29,116 nt of DNA from JANPPS01 sp043758105 (lineage in GTDB: Bacteria > Pseudomonadota > Alphaproteobacteria > Acetobacterales > Acetobacteraceae). Every line of letters starts with the position of its first letter. The stretch's first letter is position 1. The notes beneath the pieces were generated by a model. That model saw nothing but the letters and a program-made list of their open reading frames with translations. It was not told the origin of the DNA and searched no databases. The position numbers and the translations under genes are program-made. This document shows, one piece after another, positions 14,299-21,796 of the stretch. The DNA is taken from positions 1 to 29,116 of the forward strand of contig JAYVOF010000135.1 in the NCBI GenBank assembly GCA_043758105.1, read 5' to 3'.

Positions 14299-15702
14299 AT
14301 GGAACAGTTTGATCTTGTTGTATTAGGCGGCGGCCCTGGCGGGTATGTGGCGGCCATTCGGGCGGCTCAGCTGGGCATGAAGGCGGCCGTGGTCGAGCGG
14401 GAGAGTTTGGGTGGAATTTGCCTCAACTGGGGCTGTATTCCCACCAAGACGCTGCTGCGGTCGTCCGAGATCAACCATCTGCTGCATCATTTGGGCGAAT
14501 ACGGGTTTTCCGCCGATAACATCCGCTTCGACCTGCCGGCCATCGTCAAGCGGTCACGGGCGGTGGCGAAGCAGCTGGCGTCCGGTGTGGGGCACTTGTT
14601 GAAGAAGAACAAAGTCAAGGTGTTCGATGGGCAAGCGAAGTTCGCCGGTCCGCACACCATCGATGTGAGTAAGGACGGTAAGACCACGCAGCTGACCGCG
14701 CCGCATATCATCATCGCCACCGGCGCCCGGGCGCGGCAACTGCCGGGGCTCGAGGGTGATGGCGAACTGATCTGGACCTATCGGGACGCCATGGTGCCGA
14801 AGACGATGCCGAAATCGCTGCTGGTGATCGGCTCGGGCGCCATCGGGATCGAGTTCGCGAGCTTCTTCCGCAACATGGGGGCGGAGGTGACGGTGATCGA
14901 AATGGTGGACCGCATCCTGCCGGCCGAGGATGAGGAGATCGGCACGTTCGCCCGCAAAGCGTTCGAGAAGCAGGGTATCAAGATCATGACCGGCGCCAAG
15001 GTGACCAAGGCGGTCAAGGGTAAGGATAGCATCACCGCCACGATCCAAGTCGGGGGCGATGTGGGCGGTAAGACGCAAGAACTGGTCGTGGACCGGATCA
15101 TCTCTGCGGTGGGCATTGTTGGTAATGTCGAGGATATGGGCCTCGAGACGACCAAAATTGTGGTGGAGCGCACCCATATCGTGATCGACGAGTATTGCCG
15201 CACTGCCGAACCCGGCGTGTATGCCATCGGCGACATCACCGGGGCACCGTGGCTGGCGCATAAAGCCAGCCATGAGGGGGTGATTTGCGTGGAGAAGATC
15301 GCCGGACTGAACGACGTGCATCCGCTCGATGTCGGCAACATTCCGGGCTGCACCTATAGCCGCCCGCAGATTGCGTCCGTGGGGATGACGGAGGCGGCGG
15401 CCAAGGCGGCCGGGCATGAGATCCGGGTGGGGCGCTTCCCGTTCATCGGCAACGGCAAGGCGATCGCGATGGGGGAGCCGGAGGGCATGGTCAAAACCGT
15501 GTTCGACGCGAAGTCCGGTGAGCTACTAGGCGCCCACATGATCGGCGCGGAAGTCACTGAACTCATTCAGGGTTACGCCATCGCCCGCACCTTGGAAACG
15601 ACCGAGGTGGAGCTGATGCACACCGTCTTCCCGCATCCGACCGTTAGCGAAACGATGCACGAAGCCGTGCTGGACGCCTATGGCCGGGCCATCCATTTTT
15701 AG
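14299..15702 (+). CDS. lpd: Dihydrolipoamide dehydrogenase (E3)
   Basis: E3 re-oxidises the dihydrolipoyl groups of the complex, passing electrons through FAD to NAD. The 467-residue protein has the FAD-binding GGGPGGYVAAIRAAQLG near the start, the redox disulfide GGICLNWGCIPTK (Cys41 and Cys46), the NAD-binding GSGAIGIEFASFFRNMG, the second FAD motif YAIGDITG, and the C-terminal dimer/active-site block HTVFPHPTVSETMHEA with its His-Glu pair. The frame is open from 14239, but those first 20 codons are repeat DNA. I chose ATG 14299, directly after GGAAGGAAG. It is last in the pdh operon. Confidence 0.97.
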   Translation: MEQFDLVVLGGGPGGYVAAIRAAQLGMKAAVVERESLGGICLNWGCIPTKTLLRSSEINHLLHHLGEYGFSADNIRFDLPAIVKRSRAVAKQLASGVGHLLKKNKVKVFDGQAKFAGPHTIDVSKDGKTTQLTAPHIIIATGARARQLPGLEGDGELIWTYRDAMVPKTMPKSLLVIGSGAIGIEFASFFRNMGAEVTVIEMVDRILPAEDEEIGTFARKAFEKQGIKIMTGAKVTKAVKGKDSITATIQVGGDVGGKTQELVVDRIISAVGIVGNVEDMGLETTKIVVERTHIVIDEYCRTAEPGVYAIGDITGAPWLAHKASHEGVICVEKIAGLNDVHPLDVGNIPGCTYSRPQIASVGMTEAAAKAAGHEIRVGRFPFIGNGKAIAMGEPEGMVKTVFDAKSGELLGAHMIGAEVTELIQGYAIARTLETTEVELMHTVFPHPTVSETMHEAVLDAYGRAIHF

Positions 15703-15720
15703 CCAAAAGCCGTAGAATCG

Positions 15721-15796
15721 ACACAGAGACACGGAGAGGTAAAGCCACAGAGAAGCAGCCGGTCTCGGTGGCTTTGCCTCTCCGTGTCTCTGTGTT
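15721..15796. repeat. Long inverted repeat between lpd and lipA, family C
   Basis: Two 28-base arms (15721-15748 and 15769-15796), beginning ACACAGAGACACGGAGAGG and ending CCTCTCCGTGTCTCTGTGT, pair with a single mismatch around a 20-base loop. The ACACAGAGACACGGAG core is known as a dispersed repeat in many bacterial genomes. It lies 18 bases after the lpd stop and could end the pdh transcript as a strong hairpin, though no T-run follows. Confidence 0.85.
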
Positions 15797-15868
15797 GAAA
15801 AATGACAGGCACTGCCCTGCTGAGAGAGACCCATTGACGCACTCGCATCGCCCGGCCACTTGGAAACT

Positions 15869-16816
15869 ATGACACGCGTCGAAATTGATCACCGTCTCCG
15901 CCATCCGGAGAAGGCGCACCGCCCGGACAATCCCATCCAGCGCAAGCCGGATTGGATCCGCGTGCGTGCGCCCAGCCATCCGACCTATTTCGCCACGCAA
16001 GCCCTCATGCGCGAAAACCGGCTGGTCACGGTCTGCGAGGAAGCGGCATGCCCGAATATCGGTGAGTGCTGGTCCCAGCGCCACGCCACCATGATGATCA
16101 TGGGTGACACCTGCACCCGCGCGTGCTCGTTCTGCAACGTCCGCACCGGCGTGGCCGGCGCGTTGGATGCCGATGAGCCGGCGCGCGTGGCGGATGCGGT
16201 GGCCAAGCTCGGGCTGCGGCACGTGGTGATCACGAGCGTCGATCGCGATGACCTGGCCGATGGCGGCGCGCAGCATTTCGCGCAGGTGATCCACGCCATC
16301 CGCGCCGCCGCGCCGGAGACGACGATCGAGGTGCTAACCCCCGACTTCCTGCGCAAGCCCGGCGGTGTCGAGGTGGTCGCGGCCGCCCGTCCGGACGTGT
16401 TCAACCATAATCTGGAGACGGTGCCCCGTCTCTATCCCACCATCCGGCCCGGTGCCCGGTATTACCAATCGCTCCGGTTGCTGGACCGGGTGAAAGCCGT
16501 CGACCCCACGATTTTCACCAAATCCGGCCTGATGGTAGGCTTGGGCGAAGAGCGTTCGGAGATCGGCCAGGTGATGGACGATTTACGCATCGCCGACGTG
16601 GATTTCTTAACGCTCGGTCAATACCTACAGCCTACAATCAAGCACGCGGCGGTCGAACGGTTCGTGCCGCCGGATGAGTTTGCCGAGTATGCCACCACCG
16701 CACGCGCAAAGGGCTTTTTGATGGTCAGCGCCACGCCACTTACGCGCAGCTCCTACCATGCCGACACGGATTTCGCGGCGCTCAAGGCCGCCCGCTTGGC
16801 CCGGATCTCCGCCTAG
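15869..16816 (+). CDS. lipA: Lipoyl synthase
   Basis: LipA is a radical SAM enzyme that inserts two sulfurs into octanoyl groups on lipoyl domains. The 315 residues include the auxiliary cluster ligands CEEAACPNIGEC (Cys56, Cys61, Cys67) and the radical SAM motif CTRACSFC (Cys82, Cys86, Cys89). Also seen are TSVDRDDLADGGA, EVLTPDFL, FNHNLETVPRLY, KSGLMVGLGE and the C-terminal RSSYHAD, whose Ser ligates the auxiliary cluster. I chose ATG 15869. A TTG three codons upstream is also in frame. It directly follows the pyruvate dehydrogenase genes whose PdhB and PdhC lipoyl domains are its substrates. Confidence 0.97.
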   Translation: MTRVEIDHRLRHPEKAHRPDNPIQRKPDWIRVRAPSHPTYFATQALMRENRLVTVCEEAACPNIGECWSQRHATMMIMGDTCTRACSFCNVRTGVAGALDADEPARVADAVAKLGLRHVVITSVDRDDLADGGAQHFAQVIHAIRAAAPETTIEVLTPDFLRKPGGVEVVAAARPDVFNHNLETVPRLYPTIRPGARYYQSLRLLDRVKAVDPTIFTKSGLMVGLGEERSEIGQVMDDLRIADVDFLTLGQYLQPTIKHAAVERFVPPDEFAEYATTARAKGFLMVSATPLTRSSYHADTDFAALKAARLARISA

Positions 16817-16818
16817 GC

Positions 16819-17331
16819 ATGCCGACCCACGCCGAACGCAAGGTCCTGCCGTACACCGCCGAACAGATGTTCGACCTGGTGGCGGATGTGGGCAAATACC
16901 CGCAATTCCTGCCCTGGTGCGTGGGCGCCCGCGTGCGGTCTCATACCGAAACGGAGCTGGTATCCGACCTCACGATCGGTTTCGGCCCCTTCCGCGAGAG
17001 CTTCACCAGCCGCGTCAAGCTCGACCGGCCCCGGCAGGTCCAGGTCGCCTATGAGAACGGGCCGTTCCGCTATCTGAACAATCAATGGACTTTCGAGCCC
17101 AATCCGCGCGGTTGCGAGGTGCGGTTCTTCGTGGATTTCGAGTTCCGCAGCCGCTTGCTGCAATCGGCGATCGGCGTCGTGTTCAATGAGGCCGTGCGGC
17201 GTATGGTAAACGCGTTTTTAAAACGCGCCCGGGATATCTATGGCGTCCCCGTGGCCACCGTTCAGGTCCATCCGCCCGTCATCCGGCCCGTTATCCAGCC
17301 GGGCTCACGCACGCCGGTCGAGAGCCGGTGA
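16819..17331 (+). CDS. START-domain protein, COQ10/RatA family
   Basis: This 170-residue protein has the COQ10/RatA START fold throughout: KVLPYTAEQMFDLVADVGKYPQFLPWCVGARV, then ELVSDLTIGFGPFRESFTSRV, then the C-terminal helix VFNEAVRRMVNAFLKRA. Mitochondrial COQ10 binds ubiquinone and aids respiration. The E. coli homologue RatA (PasT) has been described as a ribosome-association toxin. In alphaproteobacteria the gene sits regularly after lipA, which favours a respiratory role, and no antitoxin partner is evident. It starts 2 bases after lipA. Its stop overlaps the next start in GTGA. After about residue 145 there is a Pro/Val-rich tail. Confidence 0.92.
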   Translation: MPTHAERKVLPYTAEQMFDLVADVGKYPQFLPWCVGARVRSHTETELVSDLTIGFGPFRESFTSRVKLDRPRQVQVAYENGPFRYLNNQWTFEPNPRGCEVRFFVDFEFRSRLLQSAIGVVFNEAVRRMVNAFLKRARDIYGVPVATVQVHPPVIRPVIQPGSRTPVESR

Positions 17332-18392
17332 CCTACGCGCCACCCCGGTTCGACACTCGGATCCCGGTCACGGTCAACCTCTATTCCGACACGCAAACCC
17401 GGCCGACCGCGGCGATGCGCGCCTATATGATGCAAGCCGAAGTCGGGGATGAGCAACTCGGCGCCGATCCGGCGATCCATCTGCTGTGTGACCGCATGGC
17501 GGCGCTGCTGGGGAAGGAGGCGGCGATGTTCCTGCCGTCCGGCACGATGTGCAACGAGATCGCCATCCTGACGCAGTGCCGGGCCGGCGACGAGATTTTG
17601 GCGCATCCGGCTTCGCACATCGCCACGGCGGAGGGTGGGGCACCCTGGGCCCTCGCTGGCGTTGCGGTGTCGCCGTTGGAGGGGCCGGGCGGGCAATTCG
17701 GCGCCGCGACCCTCGCCGCCGCGATCCGCCCGGTGTCACGGTATTCGCCGACGCAGCGCATGGTGCTGGTGGAACAAACCGCAAATCTCGGCGGCGGGAC
17801 CGTCTGGCCCCTGGATGCGTTGAACGAGGTGGCGGCCCTGGCCCATGCGCATGGCATGGTCACGCATATGGACGGCGCACGGCTGATGAACGCGTCCGTG
17901 GCGTCGGGTGTGAGTGCGGCGGACATGGCGGCGGGGTTCGATACGGTGTGGCTCGATTTCACCAAGGGACTCGGTGCGCCCTTGGGGGCCGTCTTGGCGG
18001 GTTCATCCGCGTTCATCGACGCGGCCTGGCGGTGGAAACAGCGGCTGGGCGGGGCGTTGCGTCAGGGTGGGATCAACGCCGCCGCCTGCCTCTATGCGCT
18101 GGACCATCACGTGGACCGGTTAGCGGACGACCACGCCGCGGCGCGGGCTCTGGCTCGGGGGCTCGCGCAGGTGCCAGGTCTGCTTGTCGAAATGCCGGAG
18201 ACGAATTTGGTCTATATCGACACCGGGCAGACCGGATTGACGGCAGATTTGGTGCAGGAACGGGCGCGGCGGGCCGGCGTGCTTGTGTCGGTCATGGGAC
18301 GATTTCGCGTGCGCGCGTGTACGCATCTGGACGTGAATCCTTCCGGCGTGGCAAAGGCCATTAGCGCACTGCGTGACGCGGTTGTTGCTTAG
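17328..18392 (+). CDS. ltaE: Low-specificity L-threonine aldolase
   Basis: This 354-residue PLP enzyme splits L-threonine or allo-threonine into glycine and acetaldehyde. Visible family features are NLYSDTQTRPTAAMRAYM, GDEQLGADP, FLPSGTMCNEIAI, the cofactor-stacking His97 (HPASHIATAEGG), MDGARLMNA with the cofactor Asp182, and the Schiff-base lysine Lys213 in DFTKGLGAPLG. The C-terminus ends with a substrate-pocket Arg region (MGRFRVRACTHLDV). It starts at GTG 17328 in a 4-base overlap (GTGA) with the START-protein stop, implying coupled translation. Related enzymes acting on beta-hydroxyaspartate or phenylserine cannot be excluded from sequence alone. Confidence 0.92.
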   Translation: MTYAPPRFDTRIPVTVNLYSDTQTRPTAAMRAYMMQAEVGDEQLGADPAIHLLCDRMAALLGKEAAMFLPSGTMCNEIAILTQCRAGDEILAHPASHIATAEGGAPWALAGVAVSPLEGPGGQFGAATLAAAIRPVSRYSPTQRMVLVEQTANLGGGTVWPLDALNEVAALAHAHGMVTHMDGARLMNASVASGVSAADMAAGFDTVWLDFTKGLGAPLGAVLAGSSAFIDAAWRWKQRLGGALRQGGINAAACLYALDHHVDRLADDHAAARALARGLAQVPGLLVEMPETNLVYIDTGQTGLTADLVQERARRAGVLVSVMGRFRVRACTHLDVNPSGVAKAISALRDAVVA

Positions 18393-18408
18393 TTGGGAGA
18401 ATAGCGAA

Positions 18409-18915
18409 ATGCGTGCATTTTTGATGGCCAGTCTTATTCTTGGTTTGAGCGCTCCGGCGTATGCCCAGGCTCCCGTGGCCCCGATGCCCGGTGCCCCGGC
18501 TGCTGGTGCCGTGGGACAAAGCCTGCGCAGCCGCCTGCAAAACGCCGTGCCGAGCAATCAGCCGGGGAGCACCGCCGCCCAGAGCCCCGGCCCCGGCACG
18601 GCCGCACCGATGACCCCGGCACCGATGAACCAGGCACCGATGGCGACGGCTCCGGCCGCAGGAATGCCCGCCGCCACCGGCGACGCCCCCCGCACGGGCC
18701 GTCACCGCACGCAGCAGGACAAGTTCGATGCGGCCAACGTGACCCATGACGGCCACCTGACGCTGGCGCAGGCGCAGGCCGCGGCACCGATGGGCTGGCC
18801 GATGGTCGTGAAGAACTACGACAAGATCGATGTGACTCATAAGGGTTTCGTCACGATGGACGACATCCACGCCTATAACCGCGCCAAGCGCGCCGCCCGC
18901 CGCGCCGCGCACTAG
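18409..18915 (+). CDS. Secreted EF-hand-like protein with Pro/Ala/Met-rich linker
   Basis: The 168-residue protein has a clear signal peptide (MRAFLMASLILGLSAPAYA, cut near residue 19). A low-complexity stretch rich in Ala, Pro, Met and Gly follows to about residue 95, with repeated APM units. A compact C-terminal domain has two related loops, NVTHDGHLTLAQ and DVTHKGFVTMDD. These resemble EF-hand calcium loops but lack several of the usual Asp ligands, so calcium binding is doubtful. It ends in a very basic tail (RAKRAARRAAH). ATG 18409 is supported by GGAGA upstream. It follows ltaE by 16 bases and converges with pncC. Similar EF-hand-like secreted proteins occur in other alpha- and betaproteobacteria, and their function is unknown. 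Confidence 0.82.
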   Translation: MRAFLMASLILGLSAPAYAQAPVAPMPGAPAAGAVGQSLRSRLQNAVPSNQPGSTAAQSPGPGTAAPMTPAPMNQAPMATAPAAGMPAATGDAPRTGRHRTQQDKFDAANVTHDGHLTLAQAQAAAPMGWPMVVKNYDKIDVTHKGFVTMDDIHAYNRAKRAARRAAH

Positions 18916-18918
18916 CCC

Positions 18919-19395
18919 TTACCGCGTTGCGGCTGTGAGAAGCAGCCGCAACGCCTCTTGAACCGTGGCGTGCCTCACCCCGGCGCGGTCGCCGGGGAAG
19001 CGCTGGCAGCTGGTTTCGGTGAGTCCGTCCCGCTGCGCCAACCCGAACCAAACGGTGCCGACTGGCTTGTCCGCCGTGCCGCCGCCCGGTCCCGCAACGC
19101 CGGTGACCGCCACCACCAGATGCGCGTTCGAGCGGGTCAGCGCGCCCTCGGCCATCCGCCGTACCACCGGCTCGCTGACCGCGCCGTCGCTGATGATGAG
19201 CGGTGCGGGCACGCCCAGCATGTCCGTCTTGGCCGCGTTGGAATAGGTGATGAAGCCGCGGTCCACCACGTCGGAGCTACCGGCGATATCGGTCAGCGCC
19301 GCCGCGATGCCGCCGCCGGTGCAGCTTTCGGCGGTCGCCACTTTCCATCCCCGGGCCCGGAGCGCGGCCACCGTATCGGTCGCCAATATCGTCAT
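18919..19395 (-). CDS. pncC: Nicotinamide-nucleotide amidase, CinA C-terminal domain protein
   Basis: This 158-residue stand-alone CinA C-terminal domain hydrolyses nicotinamide mononucleotide to nicotinate mononucleotide and ammonia, recycling NAD breakdown products. Diagnostic blocks are WKVATAESCTGGGIAAALTD, VVDRGFITYSNAAKTDMLGV, GAVSEPVVRRMAEGA and AVTGVAGPGGGTADKPVGTVWFG. The N-terminal CinA (ADP-ribose pyrophosphatase) domain is absent, as in most alphaproteobacteria. The ATG overlaps the pgpA stop in ATGA. A longer frame to 19776 is the pgpA gene read in the wrong frame. Its last codons contain a perfect 12-base hairpin (18924-18954). Confidence 0.95.
   Translation of the reverse strand: MTILATDTVAALRARGWKVATAESCTGGGIAAALTDIAGSSDVVDRGFITYSNAAKTDMLGVPAPLIISDGAVSEPVVRRMAEGALTRSNAHLVVAVTGVAGPGGGTADKPVGTVWFGLAQRDGLTETSCQRFPGDRAGVRHATVQEALRLLLTAATR
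18924..18954. terminator. Hairpin inside the 3' end of pncC, between convergent genes
   Basis: GCGTTGCGGCTG (18924-18935) and CAGCCGCAACGC (18943-18954) form a perfect 12-base stem with a 7-base loop. It begins 9 bases after the stop of the EF-hand-like gene and covers codons near the end of pncC, so it is placed to end transcripts from both directions. It lacks a T-run on either side, so termination is inferred from the structure and position only. Confidence 0.55.
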
Positions 19396-19835
19396 AGCGC
19401 TACCCCCAAAAGACGCAGGCCGATCAGGCCGGCCGCCACAGCGAGGCCGGCTAGCATGTCGTCGGCCATGATCCCGAACGCGCCCGGCTGCCGGTCCGCC
19501 CAGCCGATGGGGCCGGGCTTGGTGATGTCCAGCAAACGGAACCCGGCAAACGCAATCGCCACGCCATACCAGCTGAGTTGCCCCAATCCTAGCATCGCGA
19601 TCCACTGCCCGGCCACTTCGTCGATCACCACCCAGTTGGGGTCTGCGTCCCGGTCCGGCACGACGCCCGGGATCGCCCAGAAGCCGGCCAAGCTCGCCGC
19701 CGCCGCCGCCAACAGCAGCGCACCGGGCCAGGGAAGCAACAAGCATCCCACCGCCGCCGCGCCCACCGAACCCCAAGTACCGGGAGCCTTGGGCAAGAAG
19801 CCGAGGCCCAATCCGCTCACCACCAGCCGCATCAT
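19392..19835 (-). CDS. pgpA: Phosphatidylglycerophosphatase A
   Basis: PgpA is an inner-membrane enzyme that removes phosphate from phosphatidylglycerol phosphate to give phosphatidylglycerol. The 147 residues include GLGLGFLPKAPGTWGSVGA, then hydrophobic segments, the catalytic acid block WVVIDEVAGQWIA, RLLDITKPGPI and AFGIMADDMLAG near the C-terminus, the usual family order. The ATG at 19835 overlaps the slt stop (ATGA). A second ATG directly follows and cannot be told apart. It is the middle gene of slt-pgpA-pncC. Confidence 0.95.
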   Translation of the reverse strand: MMRLVVSGLGLGFLPKAPGTWGSVGAAAVGCLLLPWPGALLLAAAAASLAGFWAIPGVVPDRDADPNWVVIDEVAGQWIAMLGLGQLSWYGVAIAFAGFRLLDITKPGPIGWADRQPGAFGIMADDMLAGLAVAAGLIGLRLLGVAL

Positions 19836-21715
19836 CGGCGCGCCTGATACACTGTGACGTTCTCCATCACGCGCTGCACATAGTTTCGCGTCTCGTTGAA
19901 CGGGATCAGCTCGATCCAGTCGATCATATCGACGTTCCCGGTGCGCGGGTCGCCATTGGCGGTGAGCCAGTCCGTCACCCGTCGCGGCCCGGCATTGTAG
20001 GCGGCGAAGGCGAGGGGCGGCGCGCCGAACTGGTCCAGCAATCCCTGCAGGTAGGTGGTGCCCAGCCGCATGTTGTAGTCCGGGTCGGCGGTGAGCGCGG
20101 GCACGCTCACCGGGATGGCCAGGCCGCGCGCGACGCTGGTGGCGGTGCCGGGCATGAGCTGCATGAGGCCGCGGGCACCGGCGGGGCTGATGATCGCGTC
20201 GTCGAAGCTGCTTTCCTGGCGCATCAAGGCCCAAATCAGCGTGGGATCGGGGCCGGGCGGCGGCGTGACCGGCGTGGGCCAGCCCGAAACCGGCAGCACG
20301 AAACCGTCCCGCCCGGCACGCCGCGCCAGCGCCACGGCCTGATCCGGCAGGCCGAGCCCCGCGGCCAAATGCGCCAGCATCGACCGCTGCGCGGGGGTCG
20401 GGCCGAGATCGTCCAGGCGGACGATGAACGGCCGGGCACGGCGGGGATCCCCCCATGCCGCCAGCAGGATCGCGGCGCGGGCGATCTCGTGATTGAGGAA
20501 GGCCTGCGCGTCCGGCCGGGTCCAGGCCGGGTCCCGCGCGGCGCGGAGGCGGTCCTGCACGGTTTGGTCCTGACCCAGGGTGCGCGCGGCGAGTTGGCCG
20601 TAATAGGTCGTCGGCCACGCGGCGGCGGCGGCGTAGGCCCGGGCGGCCTCGGGATTGCCGGCGGCGGCTAGGGCCCGGGCGCGCCAATACTGCGCGCGGG
20701 CTTGCGTGATGACGGAGGGGGACAACGTCGCCAGGCGGCTGAAATGCTGCAGCGCCGCCGCGTTTTGGCCGAGACGCAGCGCGGTCCAGCCGGACAGGAA
20801 CGCCGAATCGAGCGCCGGCTCGCCCGTTTGGGCCGGTGTGTTGAATACGCTGAGCGCCAGCGCCATGGCCCCACTGCGCAGCAGCCGGCGCCCGAGCTGC
20901 GCGCGCTCGTCCCAAAATGCGCCACGCCGCTCCGGGGGAGCAGCCTGTTCGGCGGTCACGCCCTGCGCCGCCCAGAGTTGCGCCGCGTCCTGGTCCAACC
21001 CCGCCCGGCGATACCAGCGGGCGAGGTCCAGCATGAGCGCCGGGTCATCGCGTTTGGGGAGGGCGGCGACCAAGGCGGGGGCGACTGGATCGTCCCGGCG
21101 CAGCGCCAGGCGCACCTCGCCCAGCGGATGGTCAGCCGGGTCGAGCCGCTGCAATTGCCGGGATGCCAGGCCGCCCGGTGCGCCGTTATCTGTCCAGGCG
21201 AGGCGGTCGAAGCGGCGCCATTGGTCGTCCCGGGTCAGCATCGGGCCCCATAGGCGGAGGAAGCCGGGCTCGGCGGCCGGATCGACGCCGCGCACCCAGG
21301 CGTCCCGCGCAGCGAGGCTGGCGTCCGCCGGCCGGCCGGCGCGGGCGATAGCGTCGGCACAGCGGAGCAGGGCAGGGGACGCGGTTTGGGGGCGGGCGGC
21401 GCAGATGCGGAGCACCGCCTGATCGTCCGGTTCCGTAGGCAGCGCGTCCTGCAGCCGGCGAGACAGCAGGGTTTGTGCGGGCCATTCCGGGTTTTGACCC
21501 AGGAAATCCGCGATCTCAGCCGCACGAGCGGTGCCGGGGGTCTGCAGCCGATAGAACAGCACCAGCTTGCGGGCGAGCTTGTCCGGCATGGTGACTGCGA
21601 TGCTGTCGGCGACGGTCCAATCCGCCGCGCGCACCGCCGCGAGCAGGCGGGACCCGTCCTGAGCGACGGCGGGAACGGCGTACAGCAGGCTGAGACAGAG
21701 CAGGAAAATGCGCAT
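19832..21715 (-). CDS. slt: Soluble lytic murein transglycosylase
   Basis: This 627-residue periplasmic enzyme cleaves peptidoglycan to anhydromuropeptides. A signal peptide (MRIFLLCLSLLYAVPAVAQ) is followed by a long alpha-helical superhelix (about 20-470), typical of Slt70-like U-shaped proteins. The catalytic domain has Glu501 in ALMRQESSFD, then GARGLMQLMPGTA, NMRLGTTYLQGLLDQF and AFAAYNAGPRRVTDWL. The frame is open to 23035, but that extension is the antisense of dapA and smpB. ATG 21715 gives the signal peptide. It is divergent from dapA, with 81 bases between the starts. Confidence 0.95.
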   Translation of the reverse strand: MRIFLLCLSLLYAVPAVAQDGSRLLAAVRAADWTVADSIAVTMPDKLARKLVLFYRLQTPGTARAAEIADFLGQNPEWPAQTLLSRRLQDALPTEPDDQAVLRICAARPQTASPALLRCADAIARAGRPADASLAARDAWVRGVDPAAEPGFLRLWGPMLTRDDQWRRFDRLAWTDNGAPGGLASRQLQRLDPADHPLGEVRLALRRDDPVAPALVAALPKRDDPALMLDLARWYRRAGLDQDAAQLWAAQGVTAEQAAPPERRGAFWDERAQLGRRLLRSGAMALALSVFNTPAQTGEPALDSAFLSGWTALRLGQNAAALQHFSRLATLSPSVITQARAQYWRARALAAAGNPEAARAYAAAAAWPTTYYGQLAARTLGQDQTVQDRLRAARDPAWTRPDAQAFLNHEIARAAILLAAWGDPRRARPFIVRLDDLGPTPAQRSMLAHLAAGLGLPDQAVALARRAGRDGFVLPVSGWPTPVTPPPGPDPTLIWALMRQESSFDDAIISPAGARGLMQLMPGTATSVARGLAIPVSVPALTADPDYNMRLGTTYLQGLLDQFGAPPLAFAAYNAGPRRVTDWLTANGDPRTGNVDMIDWIELIPFNETRNYVQRVMENVTVYQARR

Positions 21716-21796
21716 GCCGCACCCTAGCGCAGCCCGGCCTTGCGGCGAATGCCCTGCCTGCTTACCTTGCGCGTTTCGTTCGACTTGGAAAGCAGC

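Noticed and set aside
16819..17331. RatA-type protein as half of a toxin-antitoxin system
   Set aside because: It sits in a lipA-linked metabolic run with no RatB-like partner next to it. The COQ10-like role is the simpler reading.
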